From: Branchiostoma belcheri
Lineage: Eukaryota > Chordata > Leptocardii > Amphioxiformes > Branchiostomatidae
Reading direction: 5' to 3'
Assembly: GCF_001625305.1 (NCBI RefSeq)
Contig: NW_017803046.1
Location: 1,504,812-1,568,811, forward strand
DNA: 64,000 nt
The notes beneath the pieces are model-generated. The model searched no databases, was not told the origin of the DNA, and saw nothing but the letters and a program-made list of their open reading frames with translations. Positions 1-15,400 of the stretch are shown piece after piece; position 1 is the stretch's first letter; every line of letters begins with the position of its first letter. The translations under genes and the position numbers were made by a program.

Positions 1-375
1 GGTCGAGCCAAACCAGTCCGACTGGAAATATAACAACCAAAATCATATATATCTGGGATACATCAAAAGAAATTTTCAAAAGTAATTAGTTACAAAGTGA
101 GTGCTTATTACACTATGTCTCACCAGTTTGAAGTGCACTCTGTGGAAAAAAAATTATGTTTGTGTCTTTTGCAAACACTACTAAGTACATGTACTCCTTT
201 CACAATTGATTACATAGATAAAATTTGTAACATCTACCATTATCTTCTGGAATAAAAGGAAGGTAGTCATTCAGACCGATTGTATGGAACCAATTTACCA
301 CTACATGCACTTGTACCTGTATGTTAAACATGTGTGTATATTGAATTGTGTATTACCCAGAAAACAGACGCTCAC

Positions 376-468
376 CTGTGATTGGTTGAGGACGGGCACC
401 ACAGAGTCTGATACGTAGATGATTCTACCCGTCTCACACGCTGACACAAACAGGAAACCATCCGCTGC
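376..468 (-). CDS. ARNT: ARNT coding exon 6 (start of PAS-A)
   Basis: 31 whole codons, phase 0 at both ends, with a ttttccag acceptor and a gtgagc donor. It encodes AADGFLF...[21 protein letters not shown], the first strands of PAS-A. The next exon is outside the window. Confidence 0.95.
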
Positions 469-3400
469 CTGGAAAACACACAGAAATGACTCACAAGCCA
501 AACCTCTCTCTGGCTGGCTTTTGCAGTTTTATCATGCACAAACACAAATGTAGTACTAGATATAGATTATAGCAACAAAAAGAAATAAGGAACACCTAAT
601 CTATCACTGTCAGCATTGCTGTAGCTTTAAAAGTTTACATCCTCCCAAGATTGTTAGGTATATCGGGCATTATGTCATACCTAGGAGCAATAACGTTCGA
701 TACGGTCGTTCCGGCCCGTGTGATAACTAGCGGTACGGCCCGGGGGTTCTGAATGCGTACGGCCCAGGGCTTCCAAATGTTCCATAGAACAATTTGAACG
801 CGTTTCGCCCTAACGCGTGCGCCGCTTTTGAAAATTCGAATACAAAATTCGGACATTGGAATTGATGTTGTTGCATTTTGGGGTTTAGGGACACCAAATT
901 TTTGCTCATTTCGCATTGAAAGGCGTGTTTCCTTGGGTGGGTATACGTATGACATAAATAAAATACAACACGGGGTATTCCGCATCACCCTCGGTCCCAG
1001 CCCTCGGCCGTCGGGTGATCCCACGCGCGGTCAGGCTGGTACCTCGGGCGATACGGAATACCCTGATTTGTATTCTATATGTACTCTACTAGTCTACTCA
1101 CTAAGCTATTGCCTCTCCTTACCTCCAGTATAAGGTGTTTGAGCTCTTGGTCAGTGAGGAAGGAGGGTTTGTAGGTTCCCTCTGTACTGGTGTTACCTGT
1201 TCCTGGCAGAAACACACAACATAAAAAGTCACTGTTTTCAAGAACTTTCCCTGCACAACTTCAAGCAGGTCCTTTAATCTAGAAGTCAACAACAAAATGA
1301 AAAGTGGTAAAGAAAGACTTAGGGGAAAAAATTTTGTTCCCTGTTTCAGTCCTGAAATAATTAGGGCCGGTACAGGTTGGGATTATTTTGTGATCCAACT
1401 TATTTAACACTTACATGACTTGTATATATTTAATGTCAATATTGGAACACCGATTGTGTAACACTTCATCAACAAAGTGTCCGATCATGGAACTAGTAAA
1501 GGTTGAGCAGCTAAAAAAATTTATGCCCCTTGCTGGGGTCCACTCAAAAAACATCACACAAAAAAAGGCTAGGGTCAGCAGTTTTTTCTATTCATCTATA
1601 CACATGTTGAACACCCTACTCACCTCTGAGGGACTTCATGTGTGACACAGCCATGCGCAGGATGGTCAGCTTGTCCGGTTTCCGTGCCAGGGCGCTGCAC
1701 GTGGGCACCATGTCCGACAGCTCGGCGATGTACGCCGTCATCTTGTTGCGCCTGCGGCGCTCAATCTCGCTGTGGTTCTCTCTGGAAGAGACAAGCAAAA
1801 AGCTTCTTCCACTACAACGTAGGAGACAAAGGGTTGTCCTGTCTTCAGGTTTAGTTAGTGACTACATGTAACTACATGTACAGACAATGGTTTATTAGGA
1901 CACCACAAAAAATTTGTTAGTATGGTAATGGACATGTTCTTTTTGTAGAAGGTAAGTCACAGCCTGCAGCATGTGAAGCTTTCATTTGACACTTATCCAA
2001 AGGTTGAACACTGACTGGTTGTATTACTTAATTCAATTGGGTGAGATCCTGGTCACATACTGGTATGTTATTACCACAAATTGAGATGTGTGGTACAAAA
2101 TCCTTGTGGATGGTCGGTTATGTCATTGCCTTGCTGAAACTACAACCACAACAAATCATACAATGAACATGACCATATAAATATGTCCAATGTAAAGATG
2201 CAATATAGAAAGATCACATGCTAAGTGGTGACCACAGCAATGGGCAGTATACACTCCAGCACAATTAACAATCCCCCTGCTGCTTGCACCTATATTCAAC
2301 AAAATATATACAGTATCTTGCTATTTACAATGTGTTTGGCCACAAACATGGTAAATGGAGGATCAGAAAGTGGTCATTCATCCTCTCTTGGCTGGAGTAA
2401 CTTTAATAGAGTTATTAGACCTACTCATATCAGTGGCCTTCGATGTGGTCTGCTAAAATCACAATTGCACAATGATCCATGGGAACTGATCACTGTTGAT
2501 ACAATCCATGTTAACATCAGCGCATTGGTGGGACATTGCAAGTGACATTTTCAACATGTTGTAAAGTTACACATATGAACATTCCCTGAAATCAAAATGA
2601 TACCATTGTGGTTAGAACATACACAAAACACATGCTTGTCAAATTCTATATCACCTTATCTTGTGCAGGATATAGCAATCCAAACATAAATCATGATAGA
2701 TAGAGATTCCTGGAGAGCAGATGAAAGCTTTTGTGGACAGGTGCCAATCAAACTGTCAAAGATGGAAGGTAAGTACAGTGCAGAGCCTAGTAAGCATTGG
2801 AGATATACAGAAGCCTGCTAAGGGACAGGTCTACAGCTTGGAGCTTTAGCAAGATTAGGGTTGAGATGTGCTCTACATCTAAGTTATCATGTTACGTTTT
2901 GACTGAATTATGCAGAGTTTTGGCAAGCAAAATGAACGAGTTCACACAAGCAACAGAGTGAACGAAAGAAAAAGAAAAGGAGAAGAAAGAAAAGAGAACT
3001 GAAGAAGGGGCTGCTGCATGGCGCCCAAAGGTCTGACCCACCTTGCGAACCTTTCCTTATCGTTCTCGTCTTTCTCACAACCATCGCGCCTGACAAAGGA
3101 GCAACAATCAAGAATCAGCCTGAACCCAGACAGCGCCTGTTGTTTGCTTTTTTGTGTAGCAAAATGGTGATGCAGTTTCTCTTGTTGCTGTTTTTTTTAT
3201 AAGAGAAACTTGGTTTCCAACAAAGCATAAGCCGAAACATGAACAGTTTTGAATGTGGCTCTTCAATCTTTTGGTGAACAATCTACACTAATATACTATA
3301 TTAATCAATGGTGCAAAATACAGTGACCTTCATGAATTTATTATTGCTACTGAACAGTGACATTTGCGGCAGAAAGGCCAGTCAAAAGGCAATGGTTACC

Positions 3401-6400
3401 AGACCACAATAACAGGCTGTTAAACAAATAAGCTCTTGTCACTATTATTTATACTGGTATTAATGTATTACTGGTACAATTGACGCCATTGGTCACAGTA
3501 TGTTGCAGCATGGTATAAAGGTAAGTGTTGAATAAATGTATATTAATACTTCTCTAAAAATATGTTTACATTACGTGAGCAAATTGCTGTGAGTGTTAGT
3601 AGGTTTAAAATTACATTCTTAAAACCAGAAACACAGATACAATGGGCTTTTTGGTGATTGAATTTTGTTGGAGGCTTCTTTTATCTGTGTAAATGGAACT
3701 GTGTGACAATGTTTCTTTCTAGTTTTCTGTTCTAGAAGACTTCAATTCAAGCATAACTGATTCAATATGATTTTAGCCAGGCAATTTCTCTAATGGAAAG
3801 ACATCAAACTTAAAGGTATTTTGAGCTCAGAAACATTAACACCAGTATTTCTTCTTAATGTTGATTTAAGAAACAAACGCCAAGAAGCTAATACATTTTG
3901 TAGTTTTGAAGAGGGCATATAGAAAGTATACATGTATGTTGACAAAACACCAACATAATACTTGAGCAATCTTTTTATACCAAAAATTTGGATCATTCAT
4001 GATGGTGAAATTTAATATTGCAATCACAATGTAGGTAAGTTGATAACTTAACACCAAGAAGTGAGAAATGACCACACCAGCAAGCAAGCCACAAGGAAGA
4101 GACTAAGATGGGCTGAGCATTATGTTAAGATGTTAAACTACATTCTATAGCAAAGGAACACAAAAAGAATCACAAAACTGGCAAGTACAAGGTTGATACA
4201 TGATTAGAGCACTTTTTGTCTTCATAAGATGATTTTACATGAAGAAACAATATTGAACAACTGACTTTTCTTTGTTAGCAATCTCTAACATTTAAAGATA
4301 AAATGCACTGCAAACGACTTTGTCAAGCTACCACTAGTTGCAATCATGAACATGATTTGCTAGCCTTTTCCAGTAATAGTCTTTCTCGTGCAGTCAACGA
4401 TTTGAACATCAAAGAGGCTGCGACATTGTGCATACAGCTTTGCAAGCCCTTTTATGTCTTTGAAACATTTCAAGGTTAGATGAACTACTCAAAACTACCT
4501 TGTGCCAACCAATAGTACCACATGCAATGTTTCACCTCCTGTGCATCTTGTATGAAAGTGAAGAGAGAGAAATGCACCAGAGAGCAAGACAAGGAAGAGC
4601 CACATTCACAGTTACCACTTTTTCTTTTGCAAGGCCAAGGAGTAGAGTTCAGAAAGAAGTGGATATAAACAAAGTGAAGAGGACACGTTCACTTTTGCTT
4701 AGCTGAAGCAGTGCAAAAGTACATTTCAGAGCAAACACTGAGAAGCCACTTTGTAGTACAGAGACACTTGATATGGTTGCTCTACTGTCTGATCAGGTGA
4801 GGTTCTGAAGAAAAACGAGTACTACACAGAAGCTTGACGAAAGAGGTGACCTTCGACCTTTACCAAAAGAGGTGACCTTCAACCTTTGACCTCACCTGGC
4901 ATACTTGGTGCCCTGTGAGTGTGACCCACCCTGGCTGTAATCATCGTCATCAAACTCTCCCCTGCAAAATAAGAAATAACCGTAGGTCAAATGAAAAGGT
5001 CGCAAAGAAATGGGGTCAAAACATAAGGAAATGATTTCCAAAATGTTCAAACTTGTGTTGAGTTCTCTCAATCATTATTTTTCCGCTTGTTACTTAGTTA
5101 TTAGTAATTACTATTAGTGTTTTAATAAAATCAAGTAGATTATTGCTTGGTACTTGGTATATTGTTCATTCATTTAAACTTAATTTAAAACTGAACCTCA
5201 AGACCTCTTTGCCTTGTATCCTGTGGCTTCATTGTAATGTTGGATTAAAAAATTAAAAAATTTTGATTTTCTACTAATGATGATCATCTCCTTTAGTTAC
5301 ACCTACTTCAGCATGCTAAATGGCATATATTTTAACAAAACTAAAGATTGAAAAGAAAAGTTGTTACTACACTCTGTGGACATTCTAGTGTTGAAAATAT
5401 ATACTGCGAAAAACCCATTCTCTTTGCCATTTGTTCTATTGTTCCCATCTATCAGTTGTTTTTTTCTGGTAAAAAGGCTGTCTTTCTGGAATAAGCTCCA
5501 AAGTTTGTCTGACCAAAATGAGAAATGATACTGGAAGTTACTGCGCAGCTTCTTGACCCTGAAAGAGATCTGCAGAAATGCATTGAGAGTTACAACAAGG
5601 CTGCTAACACATTTTAATACACTACAGGAGTAGTCCTAATATATTACGCCACCATTTGGTACGTTCAATTCCCTATATCAAGTACTGATCCTTTATTCCT
5701 CTAACAGTATCTAGTCTAAGGCTTACAGACAACTTGCAAGACTTGATGGGAAAAGGTATATCATGTTTGTTTGTGTTACAATGTTAGTTGATCCTTTGGT
5801 ACTGAGGAGGTGCACAAGTTACTGTACAATGGTGTTGCCTTTACAATTGTATGCATATGATATATACTGCCATAATGACTTAACCAGCATTGATCAAGTG
5901 CTTGGAACACTTTACATTACAGCAACTGGACATTGCAGCCTCAGTTTTACCTATCCCCACATATATACAGTGATATGTAATTTGAAAATGACCTGGGTGG
6001 CTGTTGGCTTTAAGTCTACCAAGGACATTATACATAATGTCCTTGAGTCTACAGATCTGTCCTTGGGCAAATCTGACAATAGAACCTGACAACTGTGCAG
6101 GTGTGATGAGGATATACCACATATACATATACATGTGTAAGGTGGCCTGTGGGGTGAAGAGGTTTAGTCATAGATCAAACTTCTATTACCTGTGTACTAG
6201 ACACTTCATACCCTGGCAAACTATATCATCAGGTTTAACCATTTTTGAAAACTTCCTTTTGTGAAGAATGGTCAATTTTGCCGGTCCTTGTGACCCCTTG
6301 TATAAGAGAGGGCACAGCGAGTAGGCTTGCCTATCCATCATACCTTACAGGACATGGTCTTGCATACAGCTCCCTACTTATGCCACAGCAAGTAAATTTT

Positions 6401-9400
6401 ATGGTTGACATCCGCATTGATTTTTGCCTGATGTTGACAAAAAAATCATTCTCGCTTCAGCGATTACCTTAAGTGTTGTAGAAGTAACACTAGTAGCGAG
6501 GTAGCCTTGAGTGTAGCTATAGAAGTGAGACTAGTGTAATTACTTAGCCTTGGGTGTATTTGTGATATACTACTGTAGGCTATAGCTTACCACAGTAGTA
6601 TAACTTTCAACAAAGGAATAAAAGACCTGTTGACAGTGATAACATGTTTCAATGTAGCCTCTTTTAGAACTTATTCCAGTACTGTTCCCTACAGATACAT
6701 ATAAATATGTAAGCTTCCTAATGGTTTGTATGTGTTTTGTATGTGTGTATTAGCCTGGGAGCCATCTGATTTGTAACGGCAACCCCAAAAAAATCAATGA
6801 CAAATAGTTCTAAACATACTGTACATACACATTGAACCATGTCTCTGTTTTGTTTTCACAATATCCTTTAGTCACAATCTCTTTGCAGGATAGGAAAGGA
6901 TTATCATACAAACATATTGATGCACTATAAATATCAGGCATTCATATTTGCTTCCATGCATAGCTGTGGCAAACACAAAATGCAAAACATACATAATTAT
7001 GTGTTGTCAAACAGTCGCAACTGAAGTCACTGTCATGTATTGTTTATAATCTTGTATTGTGTTCAGAAGAATATTGGGCTACAGAGTAATACTGATTTTT
7101 TTTCTGTGTACCGCCAACAGCACTGTCTAGACCACATTCCCATACTTATTTTGATCAATAGCAGTAGCAAATACTTAGTACACAATGATAGTACATTTAC
7201 ATAATAAATCCGTCTAATACATTACCCTTTTCTCTACATGTACACACACACACACACACACATACACACACACACACAAAGATGGAGAGGTATTCTATAA
7301 AGCTATATTGTTTTCATATTCTCCATGCACTGTTCCTTTTCATTTATAATGGCTGCTAGGATGTAAGTGTAGTCTGCTGTTTTAAGTACTGCGAGTCCTT
7401 CTTTGACACTCTGAGTGAGTGAAAAGCGTGACTGCGTAGGCCAGCCCCAGCACACAACACCTGACAGACAGTACTCACTCCTTCATGCCTTGCTTCCTCT
7501 TGCGACTCTGCTGCCCGGTTGGGTCTGGTGACACCACACTCTGCGAGGATGAGGATGATGGGGCCTCCTCACCTGAAAAACACATCAAGGTCAACATCAA
7601 ATGGATGCATGGTGGTTCTGGGTTCGAATCCCTTGCAGGTCCAAAGTTGTGAGCCTGTGGCAACTTCCTCACTGAAAAAGATTAATACCCAGCTTTGCTC
7701 TTCTTAGATGGGATGTAAAGCGGAGGAGAGACACACCTCATGCATGTTAAAGAACCCAATACATGTGCATTGAAAGATAAAAGTAAGAACTCATCCCAGT
7801 GTAAGTGGATCAAACCTATTACTAGTGTCTGTGATCTTATGCTTTACTGAAAGAAGTCATTTGGCTACCAATTCTCTATTGGTTAGAGGGTTAGGTAGCA
7901 GGGAGAAGGTTCATGACAGTACATGTACATGTGTACGTAGTGCCTTGTGACAGCCAAAACATCTACCATACATAGGTAAACTAACAGTGTTCTGCAAAAC
8001 GCGTATATTTACCATCATACTATTACCAAGTCTAACATTGCATGGCTATATGTGCATGCCATTAGTAACATTTCTGTATGTTAATATAGTATATATATAT
8101 ATATATATATATATACAGTACAAATGTATCACAAACTTCAACACAATCATCAGGCCCCTAGGAAGAACAGCTAAGATCAGTATACAGCTATTCAGGACAC
8201 CAAGGTTTCACATTGTATTTTTCCAACCACCATCTGTCACTTACAACCAGAGGTTAGAGGCTCAATAATAGAAAAGACAACGAAAAGTCACCCCGAAAGA
8301 AAGAAAGAACTTGTCATTATAGTTATGCAATGAGTTAGAAGTTTTCCCACAAGATACAAATGACCCTGGTGCTTTTCTGGAAAGCACTATATACATGATT
8401 GTGTACATTACTTGCACGATGGTGATTACATACAGGTCACTGGATTCTGAGAAGTCTGTTCAATGAATATAGAACACATTTGAACTAGAGTTCCACGATC
8501 TCATACCTTCGCCAAATGATGTTAGCTTTTATGATTAAGAAATTATATATTAATCCCCCTAATTATGCAAATAGGATCCTCAATTGCATGAATTATATCT
8601 GTTGATCATATTCTCCACCAAAATACAGTCTTATCTTAACAAAGAATGCCATGATGAAATTTTCTCATAAATTATGCAAATGAGGTCCTTATTTGAATAA
8701 GTTATGTTTAATTATGTTCACCTTAACTTAACTTTCAAACACCCCAAGTATAAAATTCCAGGCAGTTACCACTATGCAATTATAATATTTTCTCATTAAT
8801 TATGCAAATTAAGTCTTCATTTGCATAATCGATATCTGCCTGTGTTTCTCTCATTCTTAATAACATATGTCACAAGCTTGAACTTCCTATTATGGAGTGC
8901 AGCTAGATAAATAGAATTTCCTCATTAATTATGCAAATTACATCCATATTTGCATAATTGTAATATCATTATGTCAAGCATCACTCAAGCTACCCACATA
9001 CCAAAAATCACGATGATCCATCCATCGGTTCTTGAGTTATCCCCCTTTAAACATTTGTCCATTAAACCCCCCCTGCAGTTCTAGAGCAAGCAACTAGGGG
9101 GCTCAAACTCATGTCACTTTATCCCCAGCACAAGAGCTATCTACCATCTAAATTTCGTCACCCTAGCATGTCTGGATCTTGAGATATCAAAACCGGAAGT
9201 TCTGCTGCAGTACCATGACAAGCCGCCAGGTGGCCCAAAATCTAATCATTTTGAGGTCTCATCAAGACCTACCCACCTACCAAGTATCAAGACAATCCAT
9301 CAAGACCTTCTCAAGTTATTGTGTTGACAGACAGACAGACAGACAGACAGACACACACACACACACACACATACACGAACGCCCCTGAAAACATAACCTT

Positions 9401-12400
9401 CTTGGCGAAGGTAATAAACATGTACTGGAAACTGACCCACGGTAGGCTGAAACAAGACTAGCATATCCAGAACAGGAGATACAAAAACATTTTAACAGGA
9501 TTACTCTGCTGCAATACCAAAGATGCTAGTAGACCCAAAATTAACCCTATCCTTCGTCTTCCCAAATCCTACCTACAAGGAAAATATCAAGATTAATAAT
9601 TTACAATGCATTAATTGCTTCTTGAGTTTTGCTGACCAAATACAGTACAAGTAAGCTTAAACACATACATAACACCTTTGCTTACAAAAGTAACAATGTC
9701 AATGTAAATTTGTAATTCCATGTCACGCAACACAATGTTTCACTACTCTACACTACTGTCTTTCTGGTACCAAGATTGATATACAATGTACTTAGATTAT
9801 GTATTTGCTAGTTGAACTACATGTATACCTTGGGAAAATGAGGTCCACACACTGCAGACAACTGAAGGAATCATGATACTATTCTGCTTGAAAGCCGATG
9901 TTTCAGGACTGGTCGAGTTACAAATGTAGATACATTAAGGAGGTTCAAGATAAACTGTTAAAAATAAAAATGATCATGCTACACTAAAAGCAAAACATTT
10001 TACCTACATAATTTTGTATTACAGGGCTTTGCTTTATATGCTAGAATCGATTTTGAAAAACTTTTTCAAAGAAGAATTAGCATCATCAGATATCTGATCT
10101 GAATGAACGATAATACTAGTAATCAAAGCTTTGGTATGGTAGTCATTCTACGAAAGGCATGAACTGGCAAATTGGACACAACTGTTGAACAGCATTATGT
10201 ACAATGTAGCTATAGGTATAAGTATTTATCATGAACCTCCTTACCACAGGTTTGCCATCAAGTCTGGTCAAAAGGATCCACCTGTTGAATTTATAACTGT
10301 CTAGGGTAAATACATTATTTCCAAATTTAGATGCTAATCTTTTGATGTTTATCTCGAAATGGAAAGTTCCAAACACAGGACACCTGATTGATTATTACTC
10401 TGTAGGAGTGACGTCAGTTTCAACCCACTTTAATGACAGGCTGCTGTGCAACGTGGGATGAGGTGTGTTTATTCCATACTATATATGGTCATGGCAAATT
10501 AAAGGACAGCCATTGGATACTAACAGAAAGCCTATGGTTTTTAATCATTTTTTTATCATATCTAAAAGAAAACAGTACTAAAAGATACCATATAACTGTC
10601 ATACAATATATGTTACACACAATACAATGTTCCTTTTCAAAAAAAAAGTATGTGTGCTACAGGTGTACAAATTGAACTGGGCAAGCAAAAGAAAAAGATT
10701 GTCCTATAATCATGTTTCCCCTTTCCCCATTAGGTGCATAGGGAGGGATATCTAAAAAAAACAAAAACAAGCATCCAGTGATAGACCCAAATACTACCAC
10801 AGGGGCCACAAAGACAATACAACCAAGCTTACAAATTCCATGGCATTTGGATTGAAACTACAAAGTGAACAGCATAGAGTTAAGAAGAACTCTATATGTC
10901 CTCCCTTAACTAGCTAGTTTCAAACATTCAATTTTATACATCATACACAATGTACATGTACGTTTAATAAATTGGTCTGGATTTTTTTGTCAGCAAAGAG
11001 ACACTTCATATGTACACGCTAAAAGTATGACACTATACTCTATATTGTTCACGGTTGTTATCCATGGCCATATGCTGATTTATTGCTTGTTGCATAGAAT
11101 GACAGGAATTTTGAATAGCTCTGCTACTCTATTATCAACCTTTGACTGAATGTTGAAATTTCATGTTGCATTCCAAAATAAGAAATATAAGCAGTTCATC
11201 CATTCCAAACAGTGAGAATTATCTACATGTAGATGAGCAGATATCCTATGTAAATCTCGACAATTATATCATTGAAACTCAGGAAAGACCGAGTACAAAT
11301 GTATAGGCACAAGCGCAGTATATTATACCATATACTGATATAGTGCTCTCCTTGGTATAAATTATTATTAACTTGAAGTAAGAACCAAAAGCATAATAGT
11401 CTGGTAGAGTAAATACAGAAATATAATTGCCCAATGACAGATCCACAATAAAAATTTTCTCACCAAAATGTAATAAAAAAATTCACACTTACAAGTATAT
11501 CACAGGCAAGGAATATTAAAGTAAGATTGTGAGCAGATTTTACAAAACACTTCACAATCAGATTCACCGTATAGCCATATTTCCTGAAGCCAAGTTTCCA
11601 CAAGAAGGGGAAATGCAGATGGTATAAAATTACAGGCATGCATTTACAGTTACCAGTTGTCATGATAAAATGCACATAACTGAATCAGCTCCAGTAACAA
11701 CACCGACAGGAACACGCACATACAGCACTAGACCATGGGGAAGTTCAAACTCACAAAAGTTCCCAGACTACAGTGGATTCTATGGGAAGACCTGGTGGGT
11801 GGTTTGGAGGCTGGGTTTGGTGGGTAGAGGTTGTAGGAGTGATGGTACAAGATGGCCTCAGCTGTAGTTGCGAGGGACTGGATTCATGCAGGAGGTGGTG
11901 GTGGTTGTGAACGACGTGATCATGGTGTATAAACAGATCCCTGGGTCAAACCATTAACAAGTCCCAACAGGGGGCCGCAGCATTCATGCCCCAGTGTCAC
12001 ATGTAACTCTTTTGTAGAAATGACTTTGCAAATCATTTCCTTTCACATGTCTCATTACTCAGTATTGATTGAGTAGTTTCTTTTTTATACATCTAAATTA
12101 ATTCTGTGGAGAGAACATACTTCTTCTGTGCCCGCCCCCCTCTTGGAGCCAAAATACTCCTTCCATAACGTGCCACAGAATATTGACAATCAGCTCCAGG
12201 CCTGGCTGAACTGGTGGAACATGCACGCGCATACTAAAAACCTTATTATGACAACAAACACTCCTTCTGGCATACTGGCCTTCCATAAATGAATTATACA
12301 ACTGAATATAATCTGACAGAGGCTCTTGAAAGGTAAAAGATGAAGGGGGCACATAAAAGGCAATATCAAAATATAACCCCAAGGTAAATACCTTCTGTTA

Positions 12401-15400
12401 TTAACAAATTTTTCATGCTTAACAACAGTGCTATGCACATTGTAAAATACACATGACAATACTACAAGTCATTTTCAATTTAATTTAACACTCCCATAAA
12501 CAATTACAACTCTGGTGTGGTACGTCAACCACAGACTATATCTAAAGGTTAAAAGGCCAAGTATTTTGCCTGCAGTAATTCGTAACATATTTGTTCCGTA
12601 TTCAATACTTACATCCATTACGTACAAAAGAAAATACCTTTAACTCCCTGCAATTGCAAGTAACAGTGAAAAGGATAGAAGTTGGATTTTTCATGCATGA
12701 GAAAACAAAAAAGTTCATCCGATAGAAATTAGCCTTATAGTTATACTCATGACATAATACATGTACTTGAATGTATGCATACAAATCACTACATGTAAAG
12801 CTCTAAAATTGAAACTGGCAGCTGGTTCCTCCTTGTCCTGCATGCTAAACTGAGGTCTCTTGGGCCCTTCATAGGACACAGCAGAAAGCAATCATCACTC
12901 TTTATGAGCAATGACTGTAATGACAAGGGATCTACCAAGGGATGATCAAAATTTCAACATCAATACATACGTGGAATATCTTGTGTCTGACAAATTTACC
13001 TTTCATGATTACAACACCAAACATTAGGGTGGGGATAAGCTACCTTATTACACAGCTAATGAAATCAACTTCTGCTTTCTAAATTAATATATGATATGTC
13101 AAATAACAGTTGTACATGCCTTCGCCCAAAATAAGAGCAAAATTTATACCATATACATTGTATCTTCTGTTACATTAAAACCATGATACAAATTTGAGCG
13201 ATTAACATTTGTTGAGGACAACATCATGGCCATATGTGCTGAAAATATTTAGACATTGCTTACAAAATAAATGTGCCATGAATGGCATTACAAAGTTTTA
13301 TTGTTTATAAAAACATGCTTTTGTGTTTAACAGGATATAGAGTTAGTAATGATATAACATTTTAACAATGACATAGGTTACAATTTAACTGTTTTTAATG
13401 AAGAATGGCCAATATTTACAACTAAAACAGCATGTAGAAACATGCTACATGTATATTTATATTGCAAAAGAAGCAAGCACAGAGAGTCACGACTACTAGT
13501 ATCTGCCATGACTACTTCAACTTCAATTCTAATGTTTCACTCAAAGTGTAAGCACCAAATGACCTTTTTCATTTCACCTGACAATCTGTCACAACTTCTC
13601 TCATTTCGTGTATAAATACTTTCATCAGGTAGGTAAATGATTGAATAGTAAAGTGCTTTTATTATTCACAACCATGTTTTTCATGGCCTCATGCAAAACA
13701 AATGGTTCTGAATAAAAGAAGTTTACTATGTTTTAATTTCACATTGACAACATGACAAAGTATGCTAGCCTAGCAATGCCAGAAGGCCAATCACTCAAAA
13801 ATTGAACAGGTGCCAATTTTCATTAGCCCTGACATCCTACATGTCCAGACACATTTTCAAGGCCGTAATTTTTCCTAGAAATTACTACAACTTGTAGTAT
13901 TACTAGTAAAAGTATCAATGGCTAAATTGTGCAGTCTAATATCACATTAGTCTACATGCAGCTCTTTAGCACCCTAAATTACAATTGCCTGACACATTTA
14001 GGACAAATGCTACCAGGAAAAGAAAACTTGTGGGTCAAAACAGAACTTCAAAATGCCCATTCATAATCATAATCATACTCTCTAGTGCACCTGTTTAAAT
14101 TTGGCAGATGATTATGACCTACCTAAGTGCAAGTCTTTTGTCATTTTCATCTCCAGAAGCAGTAACTCAATTAATCCTTATCATATGGCCAAGCTCTAAG
14201 TATACTATTGTGCAGATATGGTTGAGACTTAAGATTATGTGGATAAAAAGTAATCTGCATCTGTATTGGTAAGTTTACTATAACCGGTTATGTATAACCG
14301 CCCTTTGGCGCAACACACCAGCTTAATCAATACATGATGTAGACTTAATCATAGTACATGCAAAAGTAGGTATCACTATAATAATGCCTTTGTTGGTGTT
14401 TCCATAGAATGTCATGTCAAACAGCAGTTTCAAACAGCCAACCTACAACACGCCATCTGCTGATAAATCATCTGTCAATGACACACTTCCGAAACAATGC
14501 AGTAATGGTTCATCGCACAGATAACAGGTGCACAAATAAAGTCCACCTCTTGATTATTTATACATGTAATTTAGTTAGGGACATGTTTTAATACAATCTT
14601 CATTTGTCAATGACAAGAATGTTATTTCTATCCTGATGTGTGCTACATATGTTTGTCTACCTGGAGAGGACAAACTCTTGTCCAGACCCCAAAATCCTAG
14701 ATCAAGAAGAAAAGTGAGATATGGTTCTAAACTCCCTAAAATCACAAAGCCACAAGAGTACAAAGGACCATCAAATTCAGTACTGCGAACTATAAAGTCT
14801 TTCACTGTTCATATAATCATAGACTGACCTTATGAACTGCCAAACGAGTGATACGCAGCTATAAGGTAGTACAGCTATGTCCACCTGCATTGATCATAGG
14901 CTAAAATGGACCCTGAGATGTATATGCCCAGAAGGCATAAAACTTACAGTTGGAGCAACCAGTTCAACTTCAAAATTGCCAACAATTCCTGTACTGTTGA
15001 AGATGGACAATCTTATCGTTTACTTAGATACCAGACCCAGGGACGGGGTTTGCAAACACCTGTGCATACCTGTAGGGATTGGTAGCTTGTTTAGCTCCTT
15101 GAACAAACTGCTGGGTACATATTTGCCCACGTTTCCACACAAAGCAGTTATTATCTACACAACTGTAAGCCGCAATTCGTGCCGAAGGCAGAACTGTTCA
15201 AACATCACTAGCACAGTAGCCTGTACTTTGAAATAGATGCAAGTTTGATAACAAATACCCTTCATCTTTTTTTTTACCTGTATCTGAGTATTTAGTGGTC
15301 AGATACTTTCAATCCACTAAGATCTTGTGTCAGTTTCTTACAAAAAAAGAAAAAAGCTATGACAGTTGTGGTTTACTGATGCGATATAAACAAAAAAAGT

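Noticed and set aside
6021-6046. aaggacattatacataatgtcctt palindrome
   Set aside because: An 11-bp stem alone is common by chance in AT-rich DNA; no second copy with flanks was found.
7243-7279. CA run as a direct-repeat (CRISPR-like) array
   Set aside because: A simple dinucleotide microsatellite; the window is eukaryotic.
7603-7635. Possible tRNA gene at a ggttcgaatccc word
   Set aside because: No paired acceptor stem or anticodon arm around it; the flanks match a SINE body seen elsewhere.
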